NCBI RefSeq assembly: GCF_008017825.1
Contig: NZ_VRLS01000040.1
Coordinates: 1 to 64,000 of the forward strand
Origin: Mesonia sp008017825
GTDB taxonomy: Bacteria; Bacteroidota; Bacteroidia; Flavobacteriales; Flavobacteriaceae
Reading direction: 5' to 3'
DNA length: 64,000 nucleotides
Of this stretch, positions 43,868-53,752 are shown one piece after another. The notes under the pieces were generated by a model. That model searched no databases. It had not been told where the DNA came from and worked only from the letters and a program-made list of their open reading frames with translations. Within the stretch, counting starts at the first letter, position 1; every line of letters begins with the position of its first letter. A program made the position numbers and the translations under genes.

Positions 43868-46186
43868 ATGAGTTACAAATCTTTTTTTAAGAAAAAGTGG
43901 GTGAAATTTTTACTTTACGGAAGTCTTTCTATTATAGTCTTACTGATTGCTTTTTACGCCAGTATTTATACGGGAATGTGGGGGGAAGTACCCACAAAAA
44001 AAGAACTCGCTAGCTTAAAACAAAGTCAGGCTACACAAGTATTAGATAAAAATGCCGACTTGATTGGGAAATTCTACATTTACGATCGTCAATCTATAAA
44101 GTTTGAAAGCTTTCCAAAACATTTACTTCATGCTTTAATCGCAACTGAAGATGCTCGTTTTTATGAACACGATGGTGTGGACAATAAAAGCTTGCTAAGA
44201 GTCTTTTTTAAAACCATCTTAATGTCTGATGATTCTTCTGGAGGTGGAAGCACCATCACGCTACAATTAGCTAAAAACCTCTACGGTAGAAATGATTACG
44301 GGTATTTAAGTATTGTTGTAAATAAAGTAAGAGAAAGTATTGTAGCTCAACGAATTGAAGATATTTATTCTAAACAAGAAATATTAACACTTTACCTGAA
44401 TACCGTTCCCTTTCCCGATAACACTTATGGTATAGAAAGCGCCGCTCAAAAGTTTTTTAATACAGAAACTCGTCATTTAAATTTACCTCAATCTGCCACC
44501 TTAATTGGTTCTTTAAAAGCCAATCATAGCTACAACCCTAGACTTTTCCCAGAACGTTCTCAACTAAGAAGAGATGTGGTGATTAATCAAATGCTTAAAA
44601 ATGATTACCTCTCATTAAATGAAGCCAATTTTGCCAAACAACAAAAGATAGAATTAGATTATCAATATTATGCTCCCAACCAAGGTTTAGCTCCATATTT
44701 TAGAGCACATATTAAAAAACAATTAGATACTTTACTTCAACAAAAGAAATTTAAAAAACCTGATGGCGAATTCTATGATGTTTACCACGATGGTCTAAAA
44801 GTTTACACCACTTTAGATAATACGTTACAAACTTATGCAGAGGAAGCCATGCAAGAGCATATGAGCAATCTACAACGTCAGTTTGAAAAAGCTTACGGAC
44901 AGCGTGCTCCATGGTTAAAAGGTAAAAAGGCTTTTCTCGCCGCCAAGCAGAGGCTTAAAATTTATAAAAAGTATGCTTCGCAAGGTTTATCCGCGAAAGC
45001 GATAGAAGATTCTTTAAGTAAGAAGAAAGAAACTGAACTTTTCTCGTGGGATAAAACTGAAATTAAATCCATGTCTGTTTTAGACAGTTTAGAGTACTAT
45101 TCAAAATTCTTAAATGCAGGAATGGTTTCCTTAGAACCGTCGAGCGGAAATGTCTTAGCCTATGTAGGCGGTATTGATTACAGGTTTTTTCAATATGACC
45201 ATGTTTCACAAAGCAAGCGCCAAGTAGGATCTACCTTTAAACCTATTGTTTATACCGCAGCTTTAGAAAACGGCATGGAAGCTTGCACTTATTTTCCGTT
45301 AAAAGCAGTTACCTATACTGATGTGGATGATTGGAAACCCACCAACGCTTCTACAATCGAAGGTAGTGAAAACTTAAATTACTCCTTAAGAAAGGCGTTA
45401 AGCAACTCGGTAAACACCATTGCAGTAAAGGTATTGTATGAAACAGGGATAGAAAGTGTAATTGAACAAGCGCGCGCTATGGGGATTACTAGTGATATTG
45501 AAGAAGTTCCCTCTATAGCATTAGGTTCTTCTAACCTTCAACTCATTGAAATGGCTCAAGCTTATACAAGCTTTGTCAATAAAAGTGTTCCCTCCTCTCC
45601 TATTTTTATTACGAAAATCGAAGATAAAAATGGAAATACTATTGCTTCTTTTGAAGATTTACATCCCCAATCTAGAAACGAGAAACAACAAGCCTATAGT
45701 GACGATACACGCCAGGTAATGTTAGATTTTTTAAAGGCTACAGTGAATGAAGGAACTGCCACAAGATTGCGTTCTACGTATGGTTTAACCAATGAAATTG
45801 CAGGGAAAACAGGAACTACGCAAGACAATAAAGATGGTTGGTTTGTAGGAATTACACCTCAATTGGTTACCCTTACTTGGGTAGGAAATGACAACCAGCA
45901 AATAGGATTTAGCAATACTGGAATTGGACAAGGAGCAAATTCTGCTTTACCTATTTTCGCTAAATACTACCAGAAAATTGACGCCGATAATAAATATAAT
46001 TCTATTGCCAACGCACAATTTGAGAAACCATCAGTTCATGTGATAGAAATGTTAGATTGTGAAGATAGCAAAGAGGATGGCTTTTTTAAACGCCTATTTG
46101 GAGGGAATGAAGACGAAAAAGAGTTCGAAAAGAAGAAAAAGAAAAAAGGAATCTTTGGTTGGTTGAAAAAAGATAAAGAAGATTAA
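43868..46186 (+). CDS. Class A penicillin-binding protein (PBP1-type)
   Basis: This 772-aa enzyme has an N-terminal membrane anchor (about 13-35), a GT51 transglycosylase domain (about 60-260) with catalytic E94 in TEDARFYEHDG and STITLQLAKNL, and a transpeptidase domain (about 400-700) with S455 in GSTFKP, SxN in ALSNSVN, and K647-T-G. It polymerises and crosslinks peptidoglycan and is a beta-lactam target. The last 40 residues are Lys/Glu-rich. Its stop codon overlaps that of the convergent SdiA-regulated-type gene. Confidence 0.95.
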   Translation: MSYKSFFKKKWVKFLLYGSLSIIVLLIAFYASIYTGMWGEVPTKKELASLKQSQATQVLDKNADLIGKFYIYDRQSIKFESFPKHLLHALIATEDARFYEHDGVDNKSLLRVFFKTILMSDDSSGGGSTITLQLAKNLYGRNDYGYLSIVVNKVRESIVAQRIEDIYSKQEILTLYLNTVPFPDNTYGIESAAQKFFNTETRHLNLPQSATLIGSLKANHSYNPRLFPERSQLRRDVVINQMLKNDYLSLNEANFAKQQKIELDYQYYAPNQGLAPYFRAHIKKQLDTLLQQKKFKKPDGEFYDVYHDGLKVYTTLDNTLQTYAEEAMQEHMSNLQRQFEKAYGQRAPWLKGKKAFLAAKQRLKIYKKYASQGLSAKAIEDSLSKKKETELFSWDKTEIKSMSVLDSLEYYSKFLNAGMVSLEPSSGNVLAYVGGIDYRFFQYDHVSQSKRQVGSTFKPIVYTAALENGMEACTYFPLKAVTYTDVDDWKPTNASTIEGSENLNYSLRKALSNSVNTIAVKVLYETGIESVIEQARAMGITSDIEEVPSIALGSSNLQLIEMAQAYTSFVNKSVPSSPIFITKIEDKNGNTIASFEDLHPQSRNEKQQAYSDDTRQVMLDFLKATVNEGTATRLRSTYGLTNEIAGKTGTTQDNKDGWFVGITPQLVTLTWVGNDNQQIGFSNTGIGQGANSALPIFAKYYQKIDADNKYNSIANAQFEKPSVHVIEMLDCEDSKEDGFFKRLFGGNEDEKEFEKKKKKKGIFGWLKKDKED

Positions 46187-47085
46187 TTCTTTACTTTTTT
46201 CTTTGTACCCCCTGTGTTTTTTTCATTTAAACTTACTTGTAAGATATTAGCAGATTGTAAATCTCCTTCATTAGAAATAAACATTTTTCCATTTGAGTCA
46301 AAACTTAGACCTTCTGGTTGTTGAAACGTATCGGGATCTAAAACAAGTAACTTTTGAGCTTCCCATTTATCATTTAAGATCAAAATTTTTGGAATAACTC
46401 CGTCAAGCATATAAATATCATTAGTAGTAGGGTGTACTTTTATCTCTGAAGTTCTAAATAACTTTTCATCTCTATCATCATCAAAATCCTGAAAAACAGG
46501 ATTGTCATACATCAGTTTAAAGACCGGTGTTTTCAATAACTCCTTAGTCGGTAGATTAAATGCGTAAACCGATTTGAAATTACCTCGATGATCTTCATTT
46601 TCTTTACAAGCTAATAAGAGTCTATTATTTTTTTTATCGTAGCATAAACCTTCCACATCAAAATCTTTAGTTAAGAAGTTATTATGTGTAATCACTTTAA
46701 AATCAGGTTTTATAAAGTTTTTCACCTCGTATAAAGTACCGTTGCTTTTTACTACAAAAGCATTAGTACCAACGATGCTAATACCTTCATAATCGCCTTG
46801 TTCTCCAAAATTGACAGTTTTTTCTATTGATTTTGTTTCTAGATTATAGATAAAGATTTTACCCTCTTCATCTTGCACACATGCTACTCGTTGATCATCT
46901 ATATGAGCAATACCCGAAACCTCTTCTAAGATATTAGGTAACTCCCATTTCTTCTTTATAACTACCTCTAAAGGATTATCATAATTTGTAACATATTTAT
47001 CTTTAAAATTAAAATACATAAAGGTCACAAAAGCCATGATGATAAGGGTGATAAAAAATGGAGGACTTTTAAAGTATGAATTCAT
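46183..47085 (-). CDS. SdiA-regulated-type beta-propeller protein
   Basis: This 300-aa protein has an N-terminal membrane anchor (about 10-26) and a beta-propeller like the SdiA-regulated domain, with EEVSGIAHI, GDYEGISIV, DVEGLCYD and PEGLSFD repeats. It faces the periplasm; its role is unknown. It overlaps the FUSC gene by 4 bp (operon) and overlaps the transglycosylase stop by 4 bp at the other end. Confidence 0.8.
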   Translation of the reverse strand: MNSYFKSPPFFITLIIMAFVTFMYFNFKDKYVTNYDNPLEVVIKKKWELPNILEEVSGIAHIDDQRVACVQDEEGKIFIYNLETKSIEKTVNFGEQGDYEGISIVGTNAFVVKSNGTLYEVKNFIKPDFKVITHNNFLTKDFDVEGLCYDKKNNRLLLACKENEDHRGNFKSVYAFNLPTKELLKTPVFKLMYDNPVFQDFDDDRDEKLFRTSEIKVHPTTNDIYMLDGVIPKILILNDKWEAQKLLVLDPDTFQQPEGLSFDSNGKMFISNEGDLQSANILQVSLNEKNTGGTKKKVKN

Positions 47086-49310
47086 GTTTTTTTATTTTTT
47101 GGTATCTTTTTTAAATTTAAAGAAATCTCATAAAGCCATTTTAACTGCTCTGTGATAAGTTGAGCTTCCTTTCTATGGGATTGTAGCTCTTCTTTATGCT
47201 TTAAATTTTCTTTTTTTAAATATTGCGAATTTAATCGAATTGTTTCATTTTCTAAAAAAGCAGAAGCCTTTTTTAAATCTTCCGTTGAAGTAATTTGTTG
47301 CTGAGGATTTTTGTGCTCAATTCTATTAATCGTTTGTCTTAAATTATTCTCTATATGATTGATATAAGTTTCAAAGGAGTGAGAAGCTTGGGTGGTTTTG
47401 TGGTTTCTTATAAACGTACCCAAACTAGCCAAAGAAGATAAAAACGTATAATTAAATACATTGTATTTGTAAAGTCTTCTATATGCTTTTCTCTTAGATT
47501 TTGGTTCTTGTGCCATACGTTGAAAGGTTGCACTTAGATTACCCATAGCTATAAATGCTTTTTTTCTAGCTACTTTATAACTGTTGGGTAAATTTCCCTT
47601 AGTATGATAAAAATGATCTATTTCTTTTAGGTAGTTGATATTAGCTTCTAAAGCATCTACTACATTTTTTTTATAAAAAGAGGACTCCCACGAAGGCCAA
47701 AGAATAAAATTACCAAAAAATGCCAATCCTGAGCCGATGATAGTATCAATGACACGGTATTGAATCACATTTAAAACATTGGGCTGTAAAAGCGCATAGA
47801 TAAAAACTACATTGAGCGTAATAAATGCCGCTGCACCTACATAGTTTTTTTGAATCATGGAGAAAGCTAAAATCAAACAGATTACACCTAATATCATATA
47901 AACCAATGGATGCTGTACAAATAAAATGATGATAAAAGCGACTGCTCCTCCAATAAAAGTTCCTATAATTCTGTGTTTTGATCTTTGCTTGGTCAGACCA
48001 TAGCTTGGTCTTAAAATCACAATGAGCGTGAGTAAAATCCAGTAAGAGTTTTGAACTTGAAAATAAGAACCAATTAATACGCCTAAAATCATTAGTAATG
48101 CTAATCTTAATGCATGTCTAAAAATGGGAGAGTTTAAACTTAGCTGCTGAATTAAGTTTCTAAAACTATAATCTATAGGGGTTATAAATTGTTGAATTTC
48201 AGCTTTTGGCTGAATTTTGATTTTATTTCTTTGGTGTATATTTTTTAAAACCCGCTCTATTGAATTGATTTTTTCGATCTGTTTCATTTCAAAATCGAAC
48301 ATATTTTGTAAAAACAAAAATCGATCTGAGTTGAGCGTAGATGATTTTTCCTCTTGTAAAAAGGATTCTATCTCTTTATAAGATTGAGATACATTAGTGG
48401 AAGATGTTATTTTTGAATTATCTATAAATACTTCAGAAATATGAAATAACTGCTGACTCATTTCAAAAATGAGTTCTTGGTACTTGGTAATCATCGAAGG
48501 CTCCTCCTCCTCTATTTCGTCGATGTACTGGTAATTGATGGGATGGGCAACCACTAATTCTAGCAAGTCTACCAAATCGATAAAAATTAATAGTTTTCTA
48601 CGGGAAGAATTAGAAACCCCAGATTCTTTTCTCGAACTTAAAAGCGCTTCTCTTAAATCTTCATGTTTTTCATTGATGCTTACTTGTAACTTAAACTGCT
48701 CTTCTTTGAGTTGCTCTCTATTATTTTTTTTAGAAAGTAATTTCCCTCTTAATATTAAAAAATCCCCTGTAAGCTTAGCGGTTTCACCCAGTAACAATTC
48801 GGTATGTTTATTAGGCCTCAAATAAAGAAATAGAGAACTTAGTCCTATATACCAAAGACTCCCTAAACCTATGTATATAGTGTGTAGCCAAATCGCTATA
48901 TCGCCTAAATTAGCGTACGACAATACGATGGCTATCAAACCCGTAAAAGTTACCAAAGAAGCTCTAAATCCGTACACGGAAAGTAAAGAAACCGCAAATA
49001 CAAAAATAAAAACCACCAATAAATTGAGCCAGAGAAATTCTTGAGAATATCCTCCTAAAAGCGTTCCTAAAATCCCTAATAGAGCTGCACAAAGCATTCC
49101 TAGTAAACGATGTCTTAGATTTCCGGCTACATCGCTAGGTGCAACCATCAAAACTCCTAAAGCCATTGCCACTCCTATAGGTAATAAATCAAAAAGATTG
49201 GTGAGGTATAAAGGTACTACCATAGCTAAGGCTAAAACATAGCCTTTCGCAAAATCCAATCCGGTTACATAACGAACCGCATTTTTCTTAATTTTTTTTA
49301 GGTTGTACAC
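47082..49310 (-). CDS. FUSC-family membrane protein (YccS/YhfK-like)
   Basis: This 742-aa protein has the FUSC/YccS layout: two sets of membrane helices (about 25-165 and 400-540), each followed by a large soluble helical region. Relatives such as YccS and aromatic-acid exporters (AaeB) export small molecules, but the substrate here is unknown. It is the first gene of an operon with the beta-propeller gene. Confidence 0.85.
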   Translation of the reverse strand: MYNLKKIKKNAVRYVTGLDFAKGYVLALAMVVPLYLTNLFDLLPIGVAMALGVLMVAPSDVAGNLRHRLLGMLCAALLGILGTLLGGYSQEFLWLNLLVVFIFVFAVSLLSVYGFRASLVTFTGLIAIVLSYANLGDIAIWLHTIYIGLGSLWYIGLSSLFLYLRPNKHTELLLGETAKLTGDFLILRGKLLSKKNNREQLKEEQFKLQVSINEKHEDLREALLSSRKESGVSNSSRRKLLIFIDLVDLLELVVAHPINYQYIDEIEEEEPSMITKYQELIFEMSQQLFHISEVFIDNSKITSSTNVSQSYKEIESFLQEEKSSTLNSDRFLFLQNMFDFEMKQIEKINSIERVLKNIHQRNKIKIQPKAEIQQFITPIDYSFRNLIQQLSLNSPIFRHALRLALLMILGVLIGSYFQVQNSYWILLTLIVILRPSYGLTKQRSKHRIIGTFIGGAVAFIIILFVQHPLVYMILGVICLILAFSMIQKNYVGAAAFITLNVVFIYALLQPNVLNVIQYRVIDTIIGSGLAFFGNFILWPSWESSFYKKNVVDALEANINYLKEIDHFYHTKGNLPNSYKVARKKAFIAMGNLSATFQRMAQEPKSKRKAYRRLYKYNVFNYTFLSSLASLGTFIRNHKTTQASHSFETYINHIENNLRQTINRIEHKNPQQQITSTEDLKKASAFLENETIRLNSQYLKKENLKHKEELQSHRKEAQLITEQLKWLYEISLNLKKIPKNKKT

Positions 49311-49332
49311 AATTATAATTTCGGGTGATATG

Positions 49333-49340
49333 CAAATATA
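49333..49340 (-). promoter_or_regulatory. TAnnTTTG promoter box of the FUSC operon
   Basis: On the minus strand this reads TATATTTG, a perfect match, 22 bp upstream of the start at 49310. Confidence 0.5.
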
Positions 49341-49411
49341 GATGTTCCGTAAAGCTTAGCTTATCCTTTAAGAATAGTTTTGTATTTTAAAACTAAAAAT
49401 AGCGTTAAGTT

Positions 49412-49443
49412 TTTGCTTAAGCTGCGAATCCACGTTACTTTTG
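49412..49443 (+). promoter_or_regulatory. Full Bacteroidota promoter of the MscS gene
   Basis: TTTG (49412-49415), a 20-bp spacer and TACTTTTG (49436-49443) form a full consensus promoter 16 bp before the ATG at 49460. Confidence 0.7.
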
Positions 49444-49459
49444 TAGAAAACCGCAATTA

Positions 49460-50755
49460 ATGACTCCATCAAAATTAACACGTACTTTTTATCATCTATT
49501 TAAAGATTGGGGATGGCAAGATTCCCTAGCTGTGTACGGTAATTTAATCATCAATTTTACGGTGTTGATTATTGTGGTCTATGTTTTTAATTTTATTCTT
49601 AGAACCATCTTAAGAAAATTCATGGTTCAGCTTTCTAAGAGAACCAAGACAGAATTTGATGATTTCCTCTTTAAAAACAAAACCATTTATCACTTCTCAC
49701 ATTTACTTACATTGTTTTTAGTGAGATGGCTTACGCCTTTAGCATTAATAGATTTTAAACATTATAGTGACGATGCGAAAATACTTATTGATGTGGTTAC
49801 GGTCATTATTGTTATTATGGTAATAAGGAGTGTTATCCTCACTTTTAGAGATTTTCTTAAAACGCTTAATAGCTTTAAAGACAAACCAATTGACAGTTAC
49901 ATACAAGTGTTTATGATCTTCACTTGGTTTTGTGGGTTCTTAATCATTTTCTCTCACATTACAGGAAAAGATATTTGGACTTTTCTAACGGCTTTGGGCG
50001 CACTCTCAGCAGTGATACTACTTATTTTTAAAGATACTATTTTAGGTTTTGTAGCCAGCATACAAGTTTCTGTAAACGATACTGTACGTATAGGCGATTG
50101 GATTACGATGGAAAAATATGCGGCAGACGGAGATGTGATTGAAATCAATCTAGCCTCAGTTAAAGTGCGTAATTTTGATAATACCATCACCACCATTCCC
50201 ACTTATTATTTAATTTCCGATTCTTTTAAAAACTGGCGTGGAATGAGTGTTTCGGGAGGTAGAAGAATAAAAAGATCGATTTTAATTAAATCATCAAGCA
50301 TTCATTTTCTATCGGAGGCTGAAGTTGATCAACTCAAGGAAATTCACTTAATAAAAGACTATTTAACTACTCGTCAAACTGAAATTAATAATTACAATAC
50401 AGAGAATCAAATAGAGAAATCTACTTTGCTTAACGGAAGAAATCAAACCAATTTTGGTGTATTTAGAAAGTATGTAGATACTTATCTTAAACAACATTCG
50501 GCGATCAATAAAGAAATGATGACGATGATTAGGCAGTTAGAACCTACATCCCAAGGAATCCCGTTAGAAATATATGCTTTTAGTAAAGATAAAGTGTGGC
50601 AGAATTATGAATATATTATTGCTGATATTTTTGATCACGTTTTAGCTGCTGTTCCTTATTTTAATTTAGAGATTTTTGAACTTCCTTCTGGGAAGAATTT
50701 TCAAGTCTCTTTAAAAAATGAAGAAACCTCTCAAACATCAGATAAAGATGCCTGA
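49460..50755 (+). CDS. MscS-family mechanosensitive channel (YbdG-like)
   Basis: This 431-aa protein has five membrane helices, of which the last (about 170-200) is the pore-lining MscS helix with an Ala/Gly pattern (ALGALSAVILL). A beta domain follows (SVNDTVRIGDWI, about 205-260) and a long cytosolic C-terminal part. Length and extended N terminus resemble YbdG-type channels that guard against osmotic downshock. Confidence 0.85.
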   Translation: MTPSKLTRTFYHLFKDWGWQDSLAVYGNLIINFTVLIIVVYVFNFILRTILRKFMVQLSKRTKTEFDDFLFKNKTIYHFSHLLTLFLVRWLTPLALIDFKHYSDDAKILIDVVTVIIVIMVIRSVILTFRDFLKTLNSFKDKPIDSYIQVFMIFTWFCGFLIIFSHITGKDIWTFLTALGALSAVILLIFKDTILGFVASIQVSVNDTVRIGDWITMEKYAADGDVIEINLASVKVRNFDNTITTIPTYYLISDSFKNWRGMSVSGGRRIKRSILIKSSSIHFLSEAEVDQLKEIHLIKDYLTTRQTEINNYNTENQIEKSTLLNGRNQTNFGVFRKYVDTYLKQHSAINKEMMTMIRQLEPTSQGIPLEIYAFSKDKVWQNYEYIIADIFDHVLAAVPYFNLEIFELPSGKNFQVSLKNEETSQTSDKDA

Positions 50756-50795
50756 AGCTTATAAAAAAGAAATACTAATTCTTACTCAAATAGAC

Positions 50796-50826
50796 TTGTA
50801 AACCGCTGTAGAAGCTATTACATTTG
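50796..50826 (+). promoter_or_regulatory. Promoter that sets the start of the VTT gene
   Basis: TTG (50796-50798), a 20-bp spacer and TACATTTG (50819-50826) form a full promoter. The longest ORF would begin at a TTG inside this -7 box (50824), so the real start must lie further down, at 50845. Confidence 0.65.
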
Positions 50827-50844
50827 CAGCTTTTAATACTAAAG

Positions 50845-51465
50845 ATGACACAAAAAAATAATTCAAATAAAAAACCTAGGTGGAAATTACTTCACCAATA
50901 TTACTCGTATACGGGATTCTATTCATTTGTAGGTAAGAGTTTAATAAAAGCAGCATTACCCATAATTCTATTTATCATAGCTCTAATTTGTGTACATTTC
51001 TTTGTTATTGATATTAACGATATTCTGACGTATGTAACCGATAATTTTCATCCCATTGGTGTTTTAGCGGTATTTTTTGCCTCAGAATCGATTTTGGGAC
51101 TTATTCCGCCAGAGATATTTATCGCTTGGTCTGGAAAGTCTGCTCATCCTAATTTATACCTTACCGCCATTGCTTTTCTTTCTTATTTTGGAGGAATTGT
51201 CTCTTATTTTGCCGGGAGAGGAATTGCAAGTATTCCTTCTGTTTTTGTGTACCTAGAAGTAAAAATGGCAAAACACATTAAAAATATGCGTAAATGGGGT
51301 GGTTTTTTAATTGTGGTAGGAGCTCTTCTACCAATTCCTTTTGCAATCTCTAGTATTGCCGCGGGAGTCATTAAGTTTCCATTTAAAAGCTACCTTTTAT
51401 TTGGGTTACTAAGATTTGTACGTTTCTTACTTTACGGAATTATGATCTTTGGAGCGTTAAATTAA
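50845..51465 (+). CDS. VTT-domain (DedA-like) membrane protein
   Basis: From the ATG at 50845 this is a 206-aa membrane protein with about five helices. The VTT/SNARE-associated pattern is visible in SESILGLIPPEIFIAWSG, and the second half has GGFLIVVGALLPIPFAIS and AAGVIKFPFKSYLLF. DedA-like proteins are implicated in lipid flipping and membrane homeostasis. The longer TTG-started version overlaps its own promoter and is rejected. Confidence 0.8.
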   Translation: MTQKNNSNKKPRWKLLHQYYSYTGFYSFVGKSLIKAALPIILFIIALICVHFFVIDINDILTYVTDNFHPIGVLAVFFASESILGLIPPEIFIAWSGKSAHPNLYLTAIAFLSYFGGIVSYFAGRGIASIPSVFVYLEVKMAKHIKNMRKWGGFLIVVGALLPIPFAISSIAAGVIKFPFKSYLLFGLLRFVRFLLYGIMIFGALN

Positions 51466-51490
51466 AACGTTTCCTTCTATAAAATAAAAA

Positions 51491-51525
51491 AAGCCCGATG
51501 TGAATTTTTCACATCGGGCTTTTTA
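51491..51525. terminator. Bidirectional terminator
   Basis: AAGCCCGATGTGA (51491-51503) and TCACATCGGGCTT (51509-51521) form a 13-bp perfect stem with T-runs on both strands, between convergent genes. Confidence 0.9.
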
Positions 51526-51539
51526 TTTTATCAATTTCT

Positions 51540-53039
51540 CTACTCTTGAAATAGATCGTTAATTCTAGATCGTAATTTTCGATTATAGTCTTCAAATAAC
51601 CAATCTCGGTAGTTTTTAGTATTATTGATGATACAGTAAGAATATCTCTTTACACGATCTCTAATATCATCTTTTAACTCTCTAGCTAGGATTCTTGCAT
51701 CAAAAACATCTTCACTGTTTTCAGCACACATTTGCGCATGTTGATTCACAGATTCTTCTAATACAGCCTTAGATTTTTGTCCGTTATTAACTGCTTCATT
51801 GTAAGCTTTCTTAATATCGAATTCTATATTTTCAGAATTTTTGAAGAGTTCTCTCACCTCTTCAGGCATTTTGTATTTAAATTCTCGCTCAATTTCCTCA
51901 TCACCCGTAATATTTTCTAAGAAATAATCTGGATTCTTGAAGATTTGCTGCCAATCTACAGGAGCATCCCACATTCCAAAACGAGCGGCATTATTTCCTA
52001 AATCAATTACATTAAAGATGTCTTTATGAGGCAGTTTTCTCGATCCACGACCGATCATTTGGTAATAAAGGGTTAATGATTTGGTGGCGCGGTTAAGAAT
52101 AATATTTTCAACTGTAGGTTCATCAAAACCTGTGGTTAATATACTTACTGAAGTTAAAATAGCATCAGGCTTATGCTTAAACCATTTTAAAATTTCTTTT
52201 CTCTCCTTTTTACTGTGCGTATTATCTAAGTGCCTTACTTCATAACCTGCATCTTTAAAAGTCTGGTAAACGTACCAAGAAGTATTAATACCGTTATTAA
52301 AAATAAGTGTTTTCTTACCTTTACAACGCTCTTCATAAGCTTGTACCAACTTTTCTTGCATAGACATATTGGTATACAAGTCTTCAGAAGATTTTACAGT
52401 ATAATCTCCGTTAATTCCTACTTGTAAAGAGGTTAATCCCACATCATAGCTATAGGTTTCCGCTTTAGCGAGAAAACCTTTTTCTATAAGTGAAGGAATA
52501 GAGTTTCCTACAATAAGTTCTTTATAGTTATCTTTCATAGGTAACTTAATATTAGAACTTAAAGGAGTCGCGGTTACCCCAAGGATAAAAGAATCTTCAA
52601 AGTATTTAAATAATTTTGTAAATGAGTTGTAATGAGCTTCATCAATAATCACCAAACCTACATTATCTACCTCTAGCTTTTCATCGTTAAGACGGTTATT
52701 AAGGGTTTCTACCATCGCAACAAAACATTGATATTCATCTTGATCTGGCAACTCTTTTACCTTACTATTGATAATTTTGTTGCGTACACCAAATCCGTTA
52801 AGCATTTTAGAAGTTTGCTTACACAATTCAATTCGGTGGGTTAAGATCACTACTTTTTTGTTGGTCTGCTCAATATACCTTCTCACAATTTCAGAGAAAA
52901 CTACTGTCTTTCCTCCTCCAGTAGGCAATTGATACAACAAATTAAAATTATCTGGTGCGTCGTTTAAATAGGTAAAGATTTTTTGTAAATCTCTTTCTTG
53001 ATAGTCATATAATTCTTTTTCAACTATTTTCTCTCTCAT
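51540..53039 (-). CDS. DEAD/DEAH-type SF2 helicase
   Basis: From the ATG at 53039 this is a 499-aa SF2 helicase with Walker A PTGGGKT (39-45), DEAH (132-135), TATP, and motif VI QMIGRGSR. The architecture is like type III restriction/UvrB-type DNA helicases, with a helical C-terminal tail. No nuclease or methylase is adjacent. The longer ORF to 53159 is rejected because a consensus promoter lies inside it (53081-53088). Confidence 0.85.
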   Translation of the reverse strand: MREKIVEKELYDYQERDLQKIFTYLNDAPDNFNLLYQLPTGGGKTVVFSEIVRRYIEQTNKKVVILTHRIELCKQTSKMLNGFGVRNKIINSKVKELPDQDEYQCFVAMVETLNNRLNDEKLEVDNVGLVIIDEAHYNSFTKLFKYFEDSFILGVTATPLSSNIKLPMKDNYKELIVGNSIPSLIEKGFLAKAETYSYDVGLTSLQVGINGDYTVKSSEDLYTNMSMQEKLVQAYEERCKGKKTLIFNNGINTSWYVYQTFKDAGYEVRHLDNTHSKKERKEILKWFKHKPDAILTSVSILTTGFDEPTVENIILNRATKSLTLYYQMIGRGSRKLPHKDIFNVIDLGNNAARFGMWDAPVDWQQIFKNPDYFLENITGDEEIEREFKYKMPEEVRELFKNSENIEFDIKKAYNEAVNNGQKSKAVLEESVNQHAQMCAENSEDVFDARILARELKDDIRDRVKRYSYCIINNTKNYRDWLFEDYNRKLRSRINDLFQE

Positions 53040-53080
53040 AAAGCTAATTTCCTCCTTCTTATTTTTCTTATAAAACCCTG

Positions 53081-53088
53081 CAAAATTA
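53081..53088 (-). promoter_or_regulatory. TAnnTTTG promoter box of the SF2 helicase gene
   Basis: On the minus strand this reads TAATTTTG, a perfect match, 41 bp upstream of 53039. It places the transcription start downstream of the longer ORF start (53159). Confidence 0.55.
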
Positions 53089-53254
53089 CGCAGTTTTAAA
53101 GGTTTATTGAAATTATTTAGCATAAAATAGATAAATAATTTTATCGGCTTGTGCGTCAATCCTTTAAAAATATTAGAACTAACGGCGTTTTGTATATAAT
53201 TGTTTTCTAATGAAATTTTTTAAAATATGTAGGTATATTTAGGATTGAAAAAAT

Positions 53255-53262
53255 TATTTTTG
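53255..53262 (+). promoter_or_regulatory. TAnnTTTG promoter box of the 121-aa gene
   Basis: TATTTTTG is a perfect match, 31 bp before the TTG start at 53294. Confidence 0.5.
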
Positions 53263-53293
53263 CAGTAATGTCAAATAATTAAACCCGTCCATT

Positions 53294-53659
53294 TTGAATA
53301 ACTCGAAGGCCCAAAAAATTATAAAGAAAATACTTGATGATTTAGAACATGCTGGAATCATCACCAATACTCTTGTTGCCGATCTTAAGGAATTAAGACC
53401 TTATGCCGTAGAAGAAAAAAGACCTGTTATTGCAAAGGCACTTAGACTTACTACCGAGCATATAGAGGAGCACTATACATTTGATATTCCTATTCCTGAA
53501 GATGATCCTATTGAAGATGAAGAAGAAATAGTGAAAAGTGAATTTAATGCCGATGAGAGTTTAATGTACCTTATCAATTTAATTAAAGACAGCGAAAACA
53601 AACACAATATTGAAGAAATAAGAGAATACAATAGAGCTTTAAATGAGTATGAGTTCTAA
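53294..53659 (+). CDS. Small acidic protein of unknown function
   Basis: This 121-aa protein is helical (1-60) with a very acidic centre (residues 67-80) and a helical C terminus. No family is recognised. The frame opens at 53279 with no ATG, so TTG at 53294 (or ATT at 53291) must be used; both are non-standard starts. It has a consensus promoter and a strong terminator of its own, which supports it as a real gene. Confidence 0.65.
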   Translation: MNNSKAQKIIKKILDDLEHAGIITNTLVADLKELRPYAVEEKRPVIAKALRLTTEHIEEHYTFDIPIPEDDPIEDEEEIVKSEFNADESLMYLINLIKDSENKHNIEEIREYNRALNEYEF

Positions 53660-53685
53660 AAATTTACTCGATTTTATCTAGTCTT

Positions 53686-53722
53686 AAAGAGGAGTTTTTT
53701 ATAAAAGCTCCTCTTTTTTTTA
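53686..53722 (+). terminator. Terminator of the 121-aa gene
   Basis: AAAGAGGAG (53686-53694) and CTCCTCTTT (53708-53716) form a 9-bp stem followed by a T-run. Confidence 0.85.
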
Positions 53723-53752
53723 TATCTTAAATTAATAATTGAGCACGTATGT

